Assembly (NCBI RefSeq): GCF_047948215.1
Contig: NC_134455.1
Location: 163,352,575-163,416,574 of the forward strand
DNA length: 64,000 nucleotides
Direction of reading: 5' to 3'
DNA from: Lycorma delicatula
Taxonomy: Eukaryota; Arthropoda; Insecta; Hemiptera; Fulgoridae
Part shown: in pieces, positions 1-12,300 of the stretch
How positions within the stretch are numbered: position 1 is the first letter of the stretch
How the letters are laid out: each line of letters opens with the position of its first letter
Made by a program: the position numbers and the translations under genes
Notes under the pieces: generated by a model
Databases searched by the model: none
Seen by the model: the letters and a program-made list of their open reading frames with translations, nothing else
Told to the model about the DNA's origin: nothing

Positions 1-205
1 AAAATTTAAGTATTCTTGAGAATATTTTTTTGATTTTATTTTCGGACCACATTCATCTGGTCACTTACTGATGCTTCACTACTGTCTAATACTCATTTAT
101 ACACCCATTTAAAAATCTATTAATGATTCTGTATAAATCTACTGCGCTGTGAATATTTAATACTGTGAATTGCAACTAATATACGAATTGTTCAATCTCA
201 TGTTC
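1..205 (-). repeat. hAT element 5' fragment
   Basis: Read on the minus strand, this stretch matches 55553-55745 at roughly 75-80% by eye. Shared blocks include the run around tctgtataaatctactg and the region around ccacattcatctg. The match covers the 5' leader and first codons of the hAT transposase described at 55.15-56.9 kb. The rest would lie left of the window. Confidence 0.6.
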
Positions 206-599
206 TCCGTATTTATGATAAACAAACTATGTAACTCTTTTTTCTTACTTATGTAAGCCAAACAAATATGCTAATCTAAGTTGAGTTCAACAGCTGTTAT
301 AATATATATTTTTTCTTTATAAATGCTATTGTTAAGTAATTACATTGTGTTTAAAGATGTAAAACTAATAAGTTCTTAAAAGACATTAAAAGTAAATGTA
401 TTTAAACTGATTTCAATTCTGTTATAAAATGTAACTTAAAACTGTGAATCTAAATATATCACTATGTACATAATAATAATAATTAACCTAATCAATATGA
501 CAAGTCACTAATACTATAAATATCTTAACAAATACAAAGTATCTAAATCTATTATAAATTATACACAATAAAAATATAATTGATCACAAGAAACAAATT
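206..599. other. AT-rich stretch without a recognisable gene
   Basis: No ORF or known motif is seen. By position it could be the decayed 5' LTR of the Bel/Pao remnant that follows, but no second LTR copy is present to test this. Confidence 0.3.
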
Positions 600-3185
600 A
601 TTTACTGAAAATATTATTGAACCAGCGGCATATGCTTCTAATTCTGGAAAGTGCAATAAGGCATTCAAACCATTTTTTTTGGTCCTCCAGGCTGGATATG
701 GGAAGACTTAATTTATTGTGGCATTCTCCAGTTAAAGACCAACCAGGTTATGTTTTACAAATCTTTCAACATATCAATTTAAGGCTCAATAAAGGAGTTT
801 TACAGTTTCCTATTATCCAATGAAATACATCCTACAACTTATTTCTTTATTATCAACAAGTAATTTTATTTAATTATTTCTATTTAATACTTATTTATAT
901 TATCATTGTTAATTACGACTGTTAATTTATAATGAACAGAGAACAATTAATTAGAGAGTATCAACTAAATTCTCTATAACAAGAATCGGTACTTTTATAG
1001 AAAAATATAACGTTTCTCAACTTGATATTGACATTCTTCTTTTACAAATTAAATTAAGAAACCTTCAAGAGTTGCAAGGCAAATATGATGCCAATCAAAC
1101 ACAACTTGAAAAGGAAGATGATGAGGATATTTGTGCAGATCGTGTACAGGTTGAAGATGATTTATACAGTTTTGAATGTAAATTGTAAAGTTTAATAGGT
1201 AATCTTAAGCAATCGAACATTAATCAAGAAATTAATATAGTTACAGGAACTAAGCAAACACAACTACAACCGATTAATTTACCATTTTTCAGAGGTAATG
1301 TTCTTGACTGGCAACATTATTATAATTTATTTAGTGATTAGTACATAATAGAAATGAAATGAAATGATGAAAGTAATTACAAAAAATTCATTATTTACAC
1401 ACCTCCATGAAGGATGAAGCATTAGCTATCATTAAAAATTTACCAACAACGAATGAAAATTATACAATTGCACTACATCTATTAAAAGGGCATTTTGACA
1501 ATAAATATTTAATTACATTTCATAATACAGATTGTATTTTAAAACTAAATTTCATTAAGGGAGAATCTGTGGATAATTTATCCAAATTTATCATAAAGTA
1601 TCTTCATAGGTCAATTCTCTTGAAGCAATGAATAATCCAATCAATACATATGAATTTATTGTTGTTCAATTGTTAACATCAAAGTTAGATTACTACAATA
1701 CTTCCAGATTATGGAAGGAGAAATTTTCATTCAAAGATATCCCACTTTCAAAGATTTCATAGAATTCCTTGAATTCAGGAGACAGATGCTTGATAATACT
1801 AATGCAAATAAGTCAAACAAGCAAGACATCTCAAGACTTATTTCCAAGGGACAATGACATAACAATGGAACTAAATCCTATACTAAACATTTTATAAATG
1901 CTAATAAGCAGTGTAAGACAAATAATTTTAGTTGCTATTCAAAATTTAATTATAAGCAATGTCTAATTTGTAATTCTAATCATTATTTACATTGTCGTAA
2001 GAAATTTTTAAGTTCTTCTGTTGATGAACAGAAGGAATTTCTGGAACACAACTGTAATTTCAATTGTTTAGTTAAAGGTCATTCAATTGACGAATGTTAT
2101 TCTAAACGTGTATGTGAGATTTGTTCTGAAAAACATAACTCTTATTCATAAAAATAATTCTAAATTAAAAGACGATAGTCTGAAAATAATAACCATATGT
2201 ACTGCATTATATATTACCAACGATGTACATGGTAATACTCAAACATGTCCAGTTTTACTAGACTGTGGCAGTCAAGCGAATTTTTGTACTTATGAATTGG
2301 GACCAGATGAGAACCTCCATTTATGAAAAATGATATTCCTATCTTAGGAATAAACACTTTCTCATTCTGAATATAGTGTTGAATTGACACTGCATTCTTT
2401 ATATATGAATTTTTCATTACAGATAGCCTAATGACAAGTACCTTTGATATTTCGCATTTTATTTTCTCATAATCTGTTTTTTGCAGATTCTGAATTTAAT
2501 ATAACAAATAAAATTAACATCCTTATTGAAGCACAATTTTGCTTGAATTTTATTTTCCCTATAAAATTTATTTGAGACTTTAAATATCCAAATTAGGATA
2601 TATTCTCAATGACTGTTTTCCTATTAACTCTAAAAACAATAATTCCATTACATCTTTTATTTCTCAAAAGGATTCTACAAATCTTTCAACTGCACTTGAA
2701 ACTTCTGGAAAACTGAGGAAATTAATACTGATATTCCATTTAATCAAAGTTCTACTTGTGAAAAGCATTTTTAACTCAATTCTACTCGAAACAGTCAAGG
2801 AAGATTTGTAGTGGTAACCACAACCCGACAATACAAGGCTATGCGATTCTTTCATAAATGCAAAGAAATGATTTTTATCATTGGAAAGAAGGCTATACAA
2901 TGATCTCAATCTTAAATGTGACTATTCCACTTTCATACAAGAATATTATGACTTTGGTCAAATATCATTACTTGAACTTCAATGATTTGTTAATAGACAA
3001 ATCAAATGTATGTTATTTAACCCATCATCCAGTATTTAAATCTACTAGTCTAACAACCAAACTTCATGTGGTCTTCGACAGTTCATCTAAAACTAGTAAC
3101 TGTTTATCTCTTAACGATACCCTACTAATCAGACCTGTTGTCCAACAAGATTTATTTTCTATATTGTTAAGATTCCAAACTCCCT
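600..3185 (+). mobile_element. Bel/Pao LTR retrotransposon remnant (leader, gag, protease, start of RT)
   Basis: A leader motif at about 681 (ggtcctccaggctgg) resembles the one just inside the LTR of the second Bel/Pao element. Gag-like frames run from about 930: 1407-1631 matches the DUF1759 region, and about 1630-1800 continues it with KLDYYNTSRLWKEKF. A Cys/His knuckle region follows at about 1930-2150. The protease block reads LLDCGSQANF (about 2250), an altered form of the usual LLDSGSQ. 2690-3183 contains the N-terminal RT region with SLNDTLLIRPVVQQDLFSIL. The element stops abruptly there, where LINE copy a begins. Frames shift repeatedly and stops are frequent, so it is dead. Confidence 0.75.
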
Positions 3186-5309
3186 CTATGAATCATGAGA
3201 CCTTGCTGTTGGTGAGGGAGCTCAAGTGCTCAGTGATACAGAGTAGCTGGACCGAAGGTGCAACCATATCGGGGAAGTATCTGTTGAGAGCCAGACTAAG
3301 GAATGATTCCTGAAAGAGAGCAGCAGCTCTTTCAGTAGTTGTTAAGGGCGTAGGTCAGGAAGACTTAAACGGCCATATAAACATCACTCAGTCCTCTGAG
3401 TACTTCGCAGCTGAAAGCACTGGAAAACTACAGCTTCTTTTTTTCCAAGAAAATGTAGCTCTGCATTTTCATATAGCAATGATGGAGGTGTCTTCCTTGG
3501 TAAAATATTCTGGAGGTAAACTAGTACCCTGATCAGATCTCCGGGTGGGGACTACTAAGGAAGGGGTCTCCAGAAAATTAAAAAATAACATTCTACGAGT
3601 CACGGCGTGGAATGTTAGAAGTCTAAAAAAGGTTGGTACGTGAGAAAATTTAAAGAGGGAAATGGATAGGATAAATTTAGAAGTAGTAGGAATTAGCGAG
3701 GTTCGGTGGGAAGAGGATAATGACTTTTGGTCAGGTGATTTTAGAATAATTAACTCAGCTTCAAATAATGGGCAAGCAGGAGTAGGTTTCATAATGAACA
3801 AGAAAATAGGGAAGAGAGTAAAGTATTTTAAAATGCATAGTGATAGAATCATTGTAATTAGGATAAAATCGAAACCTAAATCGACAATGATTAACATCTA
3901 TATGCCTACAAGCATCCAAAATGATGATGAGGTAGTGTGTAGACGAAGAAATTGACGAAGCAATTAAACACATAAAAGCAGATGAAAATTTAATAATAGT
4001 TGGAGATTGGAATGCAAGCATTAGAAAAGGCAAGGAAGGAAATATAGTGGGTGAATATGGGCTGGGCAAAAGCAATGAAAGAGGGAACCGACTTATAGAG
4101 TTTTGCACAAAGTATAATTTAGTAATTGCCAACACCCAGTTTAAAAATCATAATAAAAGAATATGCACATGGAAAAAGCTGGGCGATACTGCAAGGTATC
4201 AGATAGATTATATCATGGTTAAGTAAAGATTTAGAAATCAACTCATTGACTGCAAAACTTACCCTGGAGCAGATAGTGATAGCGATCATAATTTAGTGAT
4301 AATGAAATGTAGATTGGGGTTTAAAAACCTGAAGAAAAGGTGTCGGATGAATCGGTAAATTTAGAGAAGCTTGATGAAGAGGAGGTAAAGAAGAATTTTT
4401 GAAGAGGACATCGCAAGAGGTCTGAGTAAAAAAGATAAGAATACTAGTGATGAAGAAAATAAAAGGAACTATAGACAATTAAGAAATATTATAAACAGGA
4501 AGTGCAAACTAGCGAAAGAAGGTGGATTAAAGAAAAGTGTTCAAAAAGTGAAAAGAGAAATGAACATTGGTAAAATAGACGAAGCATACAGGAAAGTTAA
4601 GGAAAATTTTAGGGTAAAATTAAAATCTAATAATGTGTTAAACAAAGATGGTACACCCATTTATAATACGAAAGGCAAAGTCGATAGGTGGGTGGAATAT
4701 ATTGAAGAGTTATATGGAGGAAATGAATTAGAAAATATTATAGAGGATCTTCCACTTCTCAAAGAGAAGAGATAGAAGAACAATTGCTAACATTTACAGG
4801 AACCAAACAGCAACAGTAATAATTAAAGAAAGAAGCCGTAACAAAAAAAGGAGTCTGAGAAGGATGTTCCCTATCCCCGTTACTTTTTAATCTTGGGAGT
4901 CCGAGAAGGATATTCCCTATCCCTGTTACTTTTTAATCGTTTAGATTAAAAATGATTTACAAGAAACAATGAATGGCATGGATGAAGTCCTATGCAAGAA
5001 CTACCACATGAAAATAAACAAGAACAAAACAAAGTAATGAAATGTAGTAGAAATAATGAAGATGGGCCATTGAATGTAAAAATAGGAAGAAAAAAGATTA
5101 TAGAGGCAGAAGAATTTTGTTATTTGGGAAGTAGAATTACTAAAGATGGATGAAGCAAGAGTAATACAAAATGCCGAATAGCACAGATGAAACGAGCTTT
5201 CAGTCAGAAATATAATTTGTTTACATCAAAAATTAATTTAAATGTCAGGAAAAGACTTTTGAAAGTATATGTTTGGAGCGTTGCTTTATATGGAAATGAA
5301 ACTTGGACA
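3186..5309 (+). mobile_element. RTE/CFDP2-like LINE, copy a (internally deleted)
   Basis: The 5' leader runs from about 3186 to 3600. An APE-type endonuclease follows: RVTAWNVRSLKK, then ISEVRWEED at 3662-3955, then further blocks to about 4300. The endonuclease-RT linker is at 4548-4775. Most of the RT palm is deleted between 4745 and 4775, and a short tandem duplication lies at 4850-4939. The RT C-terminal part follows to about 5305 ([20 protein letters not shown]). It aligns with copy c at 52308-55120. It ends inside the SVALYGNETW region and is fused there to I-like LINE sequence. Confidence 0.8.
4850..4939 (+). repeat. 46-bp direct tandem duplication inside LINE copy a
   Basis: Two adjacent copies, 4850-4894 and 4895-4939, each cover the RT motif-B region (gaaggat, then ttccctatcc, then gttactttttaatc). 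They differ at a few positions. Copies b and c have only one. Confidence 0.85.
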
Positions 5310-6120
5310 AAAAACACCACCCGAAGTCATTTGAAAAGACCTCGCTCAGCGTTATCAGATAAGGATGAAAGTTCTGTTGAGAACAGTTGATTAGAATTGG
5401 TGATGTATCCTGTTCACGGTATAAGAACGTAAGATTCCTTGTTCTAAATATAATCAGGAAGGTCTTATCGTCCAGGCTCAAGTGGCTCTATAAATAAGTC
5501 AGGAAATTGAGGGATGGCTCGTGCCATACTGATACTGGTTGAAACATTTAGTGACTAGTAGATTCGATCACTCGTGCACCTTACCAACTTGGTTGGTAAT
5601 TAACATAAAAGCAGTATGCCACAAATCCATGAATACCAGCCAAGAAGTAACCTTTCGTCGGGACCTTTTGGAGGTAAATGTTAGTGAGATTGCCGATGAA
5701 TTTTGTCCCCCAAGGTGTTGCTGAGAGACGAATTATGAGACATCAGAGCGGAATGAGGAAACCTTTCTTATATTACACCGGAGAAAATTCCCAATATTCA
5801 TTTCCTACCCTAGATGATGTTTCCATTGTCAAAGATATGGCCACACTACTACTTGCTCGAACACTGCAGTATGTGATTGAAGCGCAAAAGAAGGCTACAA
5901 TGACTAAATGCCAGGAGAAAGAAAAATATGTTAACTGTGGGGGATCACATTTAGCTTGCTCATGAGGTTGCCCAACTTTTAACGAGGAGAAGGCAATTTT
6001 GAAAATTATCGAGCAGACGCTATTATTTCCTGGCCACATGAAAAGATTATAAAAAGACGCTAATCTCCTGCAACCTGGTAAAAACAGATGTCTCTTTTGC
6101 AGCAGATAACTACATTACAA
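5310..6120 (+). mobile_element. I-like LINE 5' fragment (leader and gag with zinc knuckles)
   Basis: It matches 63540-64000 closely from the shared ccacccgaagtcatttgaaa onward, and more distantly 15900-16600. About 5700-5960 encodes gag-like sequence ending in a knuckle-type block (KYVNCGGSHLACS), and the frame then continues as PTFNEEKAILKI. Stops and frameshifts are present. It belongs to the same family as the copies at 14.4-18.8, 45.0-48.2 and 63.3-64 kb. Confidence 0.7.
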
Positions 6121-7100
6121 CCCTGTAGAGAAGACACCTGCCTAGTGATGTTCTGGTCGCCACACCCCCTCCCATTCCTTGCCCTGTTGGGCCTTAACAG
6201 GAGTCATCTATCGCCCTCTGACTTTTTACATCTCATAATAATAAGCCTGGACTTGTTGGGATGCCACGGTAGACATTTGTATCGATAAATTAATAACTCA
6301 GCTTATTGCCTTCACTGTAGGCCACATCCGGACATCTTGAATGTCCTACATTGTCTCCCTCTGAACTAGCTAACCGAGCTCGCGGAAGTGCAAACCCGGC
6401 ACCTAGTTCTACTTGTTACGGGCCAATTTTGTGAATGTCTCATAATTTGAAGCAAAAATAACACAACATACCACCAAACATGTTGATTGCAACAACAAAA
6501 TTTAGTCCTAGTTCCCTCAGTGAACTCTGCATACACTTTAAATAAAAGTCTGGTCTACCAGGGAGAGGCGGATTGATCGCCTACTCCCATTCAGCTCCAT
6601 CGCAGAGTCCCGAGTGACATTCACTACAATAAACTGTCGTCGAGATGCCGCTAAACCTCACAGCTGCATAGTGTCCCAAGCCCTTTGGCAATGCAGCTGC
6701 AGCCAGCCGATAGTGTCATTTGCTCGTTCTAAAATGCCCTTGTCAAAACGCCCTACACCTCAAGGCTGCATGGCATCCCATGCCCATCAGCAGTGCAGTC
6801 ACCATTCCGCTGACAGCTTAACAATTGACACCTCTTACTAACCGTGGCTAATTGCCAAAGAACTTACCTTCGGCCAATCAACTGTCCAGGTGGACCCTAG
6901 CCACTTAGGTTCCTACACTACTACCTACTAGATCCCTTCAGCCGTCCTGCGCAGGGCGAGGAAGCCAGCAACAATTACCCAGTCTCTGCAAGTCCTACAG
7001 TTGACCTGTAGATCAAAGAAGGAGTTAACTCTCTCAAGTATGGCAGTATCCTACAGCACAGGAACTGCTTCAACCCTCTGAGGAAAAAGAGAGAAGGAAG
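6121..7100. other. Moderately GC-rich mosaic, probably LTR-element sequence
   Basis: No intact gene is seen. Around 6410 a tgttacgggcc start and around 6540 an aataaaagtctggt run resemble parts of a gypsy-type LTR. 6640-6720 and 6750-6830 look like a diverged duplication sharing the ctgcat, catccca and gcagt blocks. The identification rests mainly on the integrase tail just downstream. Confidence 0.3.
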
Positions 7101-7142
7101 GAGCACACCAGGAGGTCTACTGTCAAAAGAAGCTTTTACACA

Positions 7143-7389
7143 ACAGAGCTTTTTACACAACCAACATTCGAGGTGGATTACCAAGTATTTGTCATTTAGC
7201 ATGCCGGCCCTGGTCACAATGGTTCATATGCAAGATCTGAGGCTCCATGGGAAGGGCTCATACAATGTCCTTCAACAAACAGGGCATGTTTATGAAATCG
7301 ATCGGAAAGGCACTTGGCTAAAGGTACATATCTCCAGGCTGAAACCTGCACATCATGCCCCGATAACTCAACTACAGGAAGATCCATAA
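7143..7389 (+). pseudogene. Gypsy-type integrase C-terminal fragment
   Basis: The frame ending at 7389 reads GKGSYNVLQQTGHVYEIDRK, then a block ending HISRLKPAHH. By family knowledge this resembles the GPYxVL...VHxxRLKP C-terminal module of Ty3/gypsy integrases. Upstream the frame is broken (7143-7220). No RT or RNase H is seen nearby, so only the tail of an element survives. Bel/Pao integrases have a different tail, so I favour gypsy. Confidence 0.55.
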
Positions 7390-7954
7390 GATGTGGATCC
7401 ATATGCGCCCGCCAGGCACATATATGCCTAATATTGGCGTAGCAGCTCAGATGTCAGTGGGAACACAGTACATGTATGCACTGGTACAAGTGTCACTCCC
7501 ACCATAACAGAGTTGCGGCCCCACCATTCTCATCTAACCACCACCTGGAAGAGATCAAAAAGAAGACAGAAGAAGTTCCCTGGCCACCTCAATGTGGGAC
7601 CTCCTGGCGAATGCCAACATCCCCATTGAAGCAGCAATCCTGGCCAGCCCGCCGGGGGAGCTGCTGGATACAGACACTACCTTCCCGCTCCTGCTTGCCA
7701 GGCTTCGCCCTGGCTGGCAGTTGCAACAGCAGGAGCCAGCCTAGTATGGGATTGCTCGGCACTAGCAAAAGATCACCAATGCCGACCTGACACTGCCAGG
7801 CTCTAGGGGACACCACTGCCATGCTGTAGTGGGGACCCAACTGCTGTTTAGGGAAGGCTGGTCTGATTTCAATGGACAAGCCGCAACTCCATGACTACAG
7901 CCAAGTCGACTTCACTGGAGACCAGCTTCCGGACCCCAACAGCTCTTGCACGGC

Positions 7955-8076
7955 TTTTTTCAGGGTTATCACAAGGTTATAAATTACAATCAGCCGTCAA
8001 AGCCAATCAACGACAACAACCCTTCTCAGGGCTACTACAAGGTTATAAAATGCCATGTGCTGTCAAAGCCATTCGG

Positions 8077-8080
<4 letters not shown>
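7955..8080 (+). repeat. Diverged tandem pair of about 69 bp
   Basis: Two copies (7959-8028 and 8029-8080) share cagggcta-like, acaaggttataaa, gtcaaagcca and acaacaa blocks in the same order. The pair abuts the AT microsatellite and may be LTR-internal. Confidence 0.7.
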
Positions 8081-8108
<28 letters not shown>

Positions 8109-8146
8109 CACTATATAACAATATATATATATATATATATATATAG
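8081..8146. repeat. (AT)n microsatellite
   Basis: Two uninterrupted AT runs are separated by a short cactatataaca spacer. Confidence 0.98.
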
Positions 8147-9099
8147 AAGATTTAACAAAATAAATAAATGGTTTTGTATTTTCAATTTTCATTTCAAAAG
8201 CTATCTGAAGGACAAAACATTTAGCATCAGATAACCATTCATATTTTTTTCATAGGTAAAATTTCAGATTGACTTGAATACTGATTTATACAATAGAATG
8301 TTTGTTTTTTATCAACTTGAAAGAGCAAATATAAAAGAAAAACCTTAAAACATTCACTAATTATCCATTCAGTTATAGAACAGATACTTAAGCTAATTAA
8401 CAGTAAAATAGAATTTATCAATTTTCCTTATTTCCTGAAAAAAAAAAACTTGTCTCTTGGAGAAAATGTCAAGCCTTACTGGAATTTGAAGCCAGAGCCG
8501 TCGAGATGACCAAATCTAATAAATTATATGTACCTGTACATTGCAAAACTGTAAATTTCTGGAATTAAACATACATGAGAATCTATCATTTACTCTAGTG
8601 AATGGATTATTAAATTATTATTTGCTCCAAAAAGAAAATGTTAAATTTGATTGATATGGATAAAGTTTCTTAAAAGTTTATGATGCAGTGAAAACTAATT
8701 TTTACTCATCTTCAGTACAAATAAGCTATAGTTATTTATTTTTTAATTAAAAGTAAAAATTAACTTTTCTGCCAACATTCATATACTCTTAGCATACTCT
8801 AATTTTCCAAATGGCATGGCTGCTTAGAATCAAAGCTCATTGGCTGAGCTTTTCAAAAACTTCTGTTTCAATAATTTAAAACTTTGTAGACTAGTGGATT
8901 AAAAAGAATTACTGTCAAAAAAACACTGGTATTAACATTCAATCATAACTAATGTTCAATTTCTTATAAGACTAAAAACAGAGATAAAAAATGCTAAGGT
9001 ATGTTAAAAACTTCACAGAATTACCAATAAACTAAACTCATGACAGTATAAAAAAATTAAATAACAAATAAAAAAATTTTTTTTCAAAATATAACTTAC
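8147..9099. other. AT-rich intronic stretch 3' of chitinase exon 6
   Basis: No gene was recognised. It should be intron following exon 6 on the minus strand. A 36-base open stretch at 8515-8480 has a perfect donor and the right phase but is weakly supported as an exon (see findings). Confidence 0.5.
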
Positions 9100-9315
9100 G
9101 TGTAAGAGTGTCCATAAGTAGGTAAACCAATTATTATTTTATTTAATGGCATACCCTTGCTCAGCCAGTACGAAGCAGACCAATTGGTATTTAATGTTGT
9201 AAAAAAACCATGTTCGGAATGACGAGGATACAAAGGTGCATTTGGACCAGTTACAGGAAGATACGATGCATAATAATGATAATCATACGACATCAAATTA
9301 ACAAAGTCCACATAT
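9100..9315 (-). CDS. Chitinase-like gene, coding exon 6 (MxYD and YGHSY blocks)
   Basis: The exon has 216 bases, with acceptor tatgcttttacag and donor TACAC followed by gtaagt. It encodes [20 protein letters not shown], then a loop with [15 protein letters not shown], then [20 protein letters not shown]. MxYD and GxPxYG are the third and fourth conserved GH18 blocks. The exon ends after two bases of a Thr codon, so at least one further exon must lie to the left. None is convincing inside the window. Confidence 0.92.
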
Positions 9316-12300
9316 CTGTAAAAGCATATAAAATAATACTATTTAATTCATTCACGTACATTTTATTTTCATTATTTATATAATACTACTAGCTCTACCC
9401 GCCATGCTTCGCTGTGGCACATTGTGGTTGCATGGATGAGAAATGAGAAACAAAACAAAGCATATGTTTAATAGACGTTTAATTTTGCAATACTTGTGGA
9501 TATACAATATTATTTGTTTTTTCACTGTCTGCGTAGATATAACGGCTATCTGGTTTACCGACTCGGGAACACGCAACATTACAGTTGCCCATGTGAGAAA
9601 CAATCCGCATCTAAATCTAAACCACACAATTCTAAAGATTGGCCTTGAGTTTTATTGATTGTGATTGGAAATGCCAATCGAATTGGGAATTGCAATCTTT
9701 TAAATTAAAATGGTGTATCGGTCGGGATTATGGGAATTCGAGGAATGAGGACATCTTCACCTTTGAAAGGCCCCGTTAAAATCGTTGCTTCCACTATGTT
9801 ATTCATCAATTTCTTAACTGCAAGTCGCGTGCCGTTGCAGAATTTTGGCTGATTAATATTCCGCAACAGGATAATTGTCATTTTTTGATCGAACCGATGC
9901 TAGAATCAATCTAATGAGGAATGTTTTCCCAGTTTCTCCTGGCACATCCAAGAAGAAGGTTCCCCCAACTCCATCATTTATCATTTGCATTATGCGATCA
10001 TAAATGCCTTTCGGTTCACGCGTTAATTTGGGAATGTTTGATTGGACATATGACTGAAGATCACCAATGTTGTAACTCTGTTCACGGTGTAAATCCACAT
10101 CAAATGAAGCAATCGCAGCTCGGGTGGGTTCTGGCATTCCCAATTGACTAAGAACTTTATTTGCAACAGCTAAGCACTTGTCTTCAATATTTATTAATGC
10201 TTCGTTGTAAATGCCTTCTGTAAATTCCATGGTCATATTGGTATTTTCTAGGTGTACTCTATGCAAAATATCCTCAGCTATATGCGATTGATATCTTTCC
10301 CATAACTCTGTGGGAGATGAAGGGAAGCAAGCGGTCAATATAATTGCGAATAATGTGTGAATTTGGTTTGGATGTGCAGTGTTGCACGCGTCATTAATAC
10401 ATATATCCCACTGTTGGTCGTTTTCTAATAAATTCAGAGCTTGGTGAAAGGCGCAGCTCAATCACGACATGATCACACAAAAGTATCTCGACTAAAGTGA
10501 ATATTTAATTCAGATTGTATAATAATCTCAATCAGATGAAAGTGAATACATTTTTTTTTTTTGTTAATAAACAATGTAATTGGGAACAAGTATTGTTTCA
10601 CATGTGACTGCGGTTGTCGTTAGCTAGTATGGCGAGTGTTCCCCTCGCTTCCGGCAGATGGCGCGATCACTGGTACACAGCTGACTTAAAAAAACTGTTT
10701 TCTCATGGTCGCGGGTATGTGACTGATGCAAAAATAGATAAAAACAATCTTTGATGCGGGTTATATATCGTGCTAAAATTTGAGCTCAATCGGTGCAGAA
10801 CATTTTGAGTTTTTGAAGCGTACACAAACGAACTTAACATTTTTATATATAAAGATTTGTGGACTGCGAAAAAAAGCCCTTAAGTCATGTGAAAAAACAC
10901 ATCACTTTAAACGCTTACAGTAACAGAGTAATGCTTACAAATTACAGAATAATCAAACGGCGTTGATTTCAGGTGTTAATAAACTGTTAACGTAAGTAGA
11001 AGTTGTGCTGCTTCATTGTACAACGTGATTCTCGAGTATGAATCTACTAATGAATTACGGTCTCCAAAGAAAACAAAACCCCGCAGGTCAATTGAGAAAA
11101 AGGTGAGATTTTTATAAAAACACGATTCGTAAAAAAATTACATGAATTTGAATTATTTAGAAATAGTTTAGGGGTGTATTATGTCCTTTGGAAGAGAATT
11201 CGGTTATTGTCTTCGACAACGCTTCTTATCATTAAACGAAAAGAATTCCAGCCGTGTTATAGAAAAACAATGATATCAAAATGTGGCTTAGTTCAAAAGG
11301 AATAATTTTTGAAGAGGTTTAAGTTAATGTTCAATCATTGCAAAGGGTTTCACGTATTAAAAGTAATTATAGTCCGTATAAAATTGGTTTGACACACAAC
11401 GCCATATTGATAAGTCGTGTTTTTATTCGACTCCTAACGAATATGTTTGCCGGCCTCCATGGCGCGAGTGGTAACTTCTCAGACTTTAATCCGGTAGTTC
11501 CAGGTTGGAATCCAGGTCAGGCATGGCATTTTCATACGCTATAAATCATTCATATCATCATCTGAAGCAATGCATAATGGTGGTTTCGGATGTTAGAAAA
11601 AACAAAAAAAACGAATACTTAGTTTTTTTTTTTTTTAATAAAATACAGATGTTTTAGCTGTTAAATATAATTCAAAGAAATTTGTTACTTAATCAGTTGT
11701 GATTTTGTTTACATTGGCAACGGCCATACGGGCTCTTTGATATTGGTCGTTGTGTTTGACAGCGGCCATCTTGCATTGATCTGATTGGTTTTCCTTTGTT
11801 TACACTTCCATCTGATTTATTAGCCTCTTATTTATTAAAAAACTGCACAAATTAAAAATAGATAGATATATTTATTAAAAATAGATGAAAACAATCTTTG
11901 ATGCGGGTTATATATCGTGCTAAAATTTGAGCTCAATCGGTGCAGAACATTTTGAGTTTTTGAAGCGTACACAAACGAACTTAACATTTTCATATATATA
12001 GATGAAATACTATATTTGCTTATATATCAGATTCTATTTTTTTTTTGCAGAATTTTCAAGTGAATGAGTTAAAGGAGTCTAATATATGTTATAAGAAAGA
12101 AACCATAATAAAAAAGTAAGTCCAACAAGGATGTTCCCTATTCCCGTTACTTTTTAATCTTTACATAGAACTAGCAATTAATAAAGTTAAAGAACAATTT
12201 AGAACCAGAGTAACAGTACAAGGTGAAAAGATAAAGATGCTATGATTTGCTTACGATATAGTAATTCTAGCCGAGAGTAAAAAAGATTTAGAAGAAACAA

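Larger units (their letters stand above)
9389..12002 (-). mobile_element. Helitron remnant with helicase and duplicated 5' end
   Basis: On the minus strand the element starts A|TCTATATATATG at 12002 and ends GCGGGTAGAGCTAG|T at 9389. That fits the Helitron rules: TC start, CTRR end, and insertion between A and T. A second 5' end of the same kind, A|TCTTTATATATAAAAATG, lies at 10855. The coding remains at 10461-9640 are Helitron helicase. The element sits wholly in the intron between chitinase exons 5 and 6. It is defective, since the middle of the helicase is missing and the Rep domain is absent. Confidence 0.8.

Noticed and set aside
3469..3897. 142-residue minus-strand ORF
   Set aside because: It is the antisense shadow of the LINE copy a endonuclease, whose sense frame has the recognisable motifs.
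7476..7879. Open frames on both strands in GC-richer DNA
   Set aside because: There is no recognisable domain. The frames probably reflect base composition of the decayed gypsy-like region.
11449..11520. tRNA gene candidate
   Set aside because: It has A/B boxes but no cloverleaf; treated as a SINE head.
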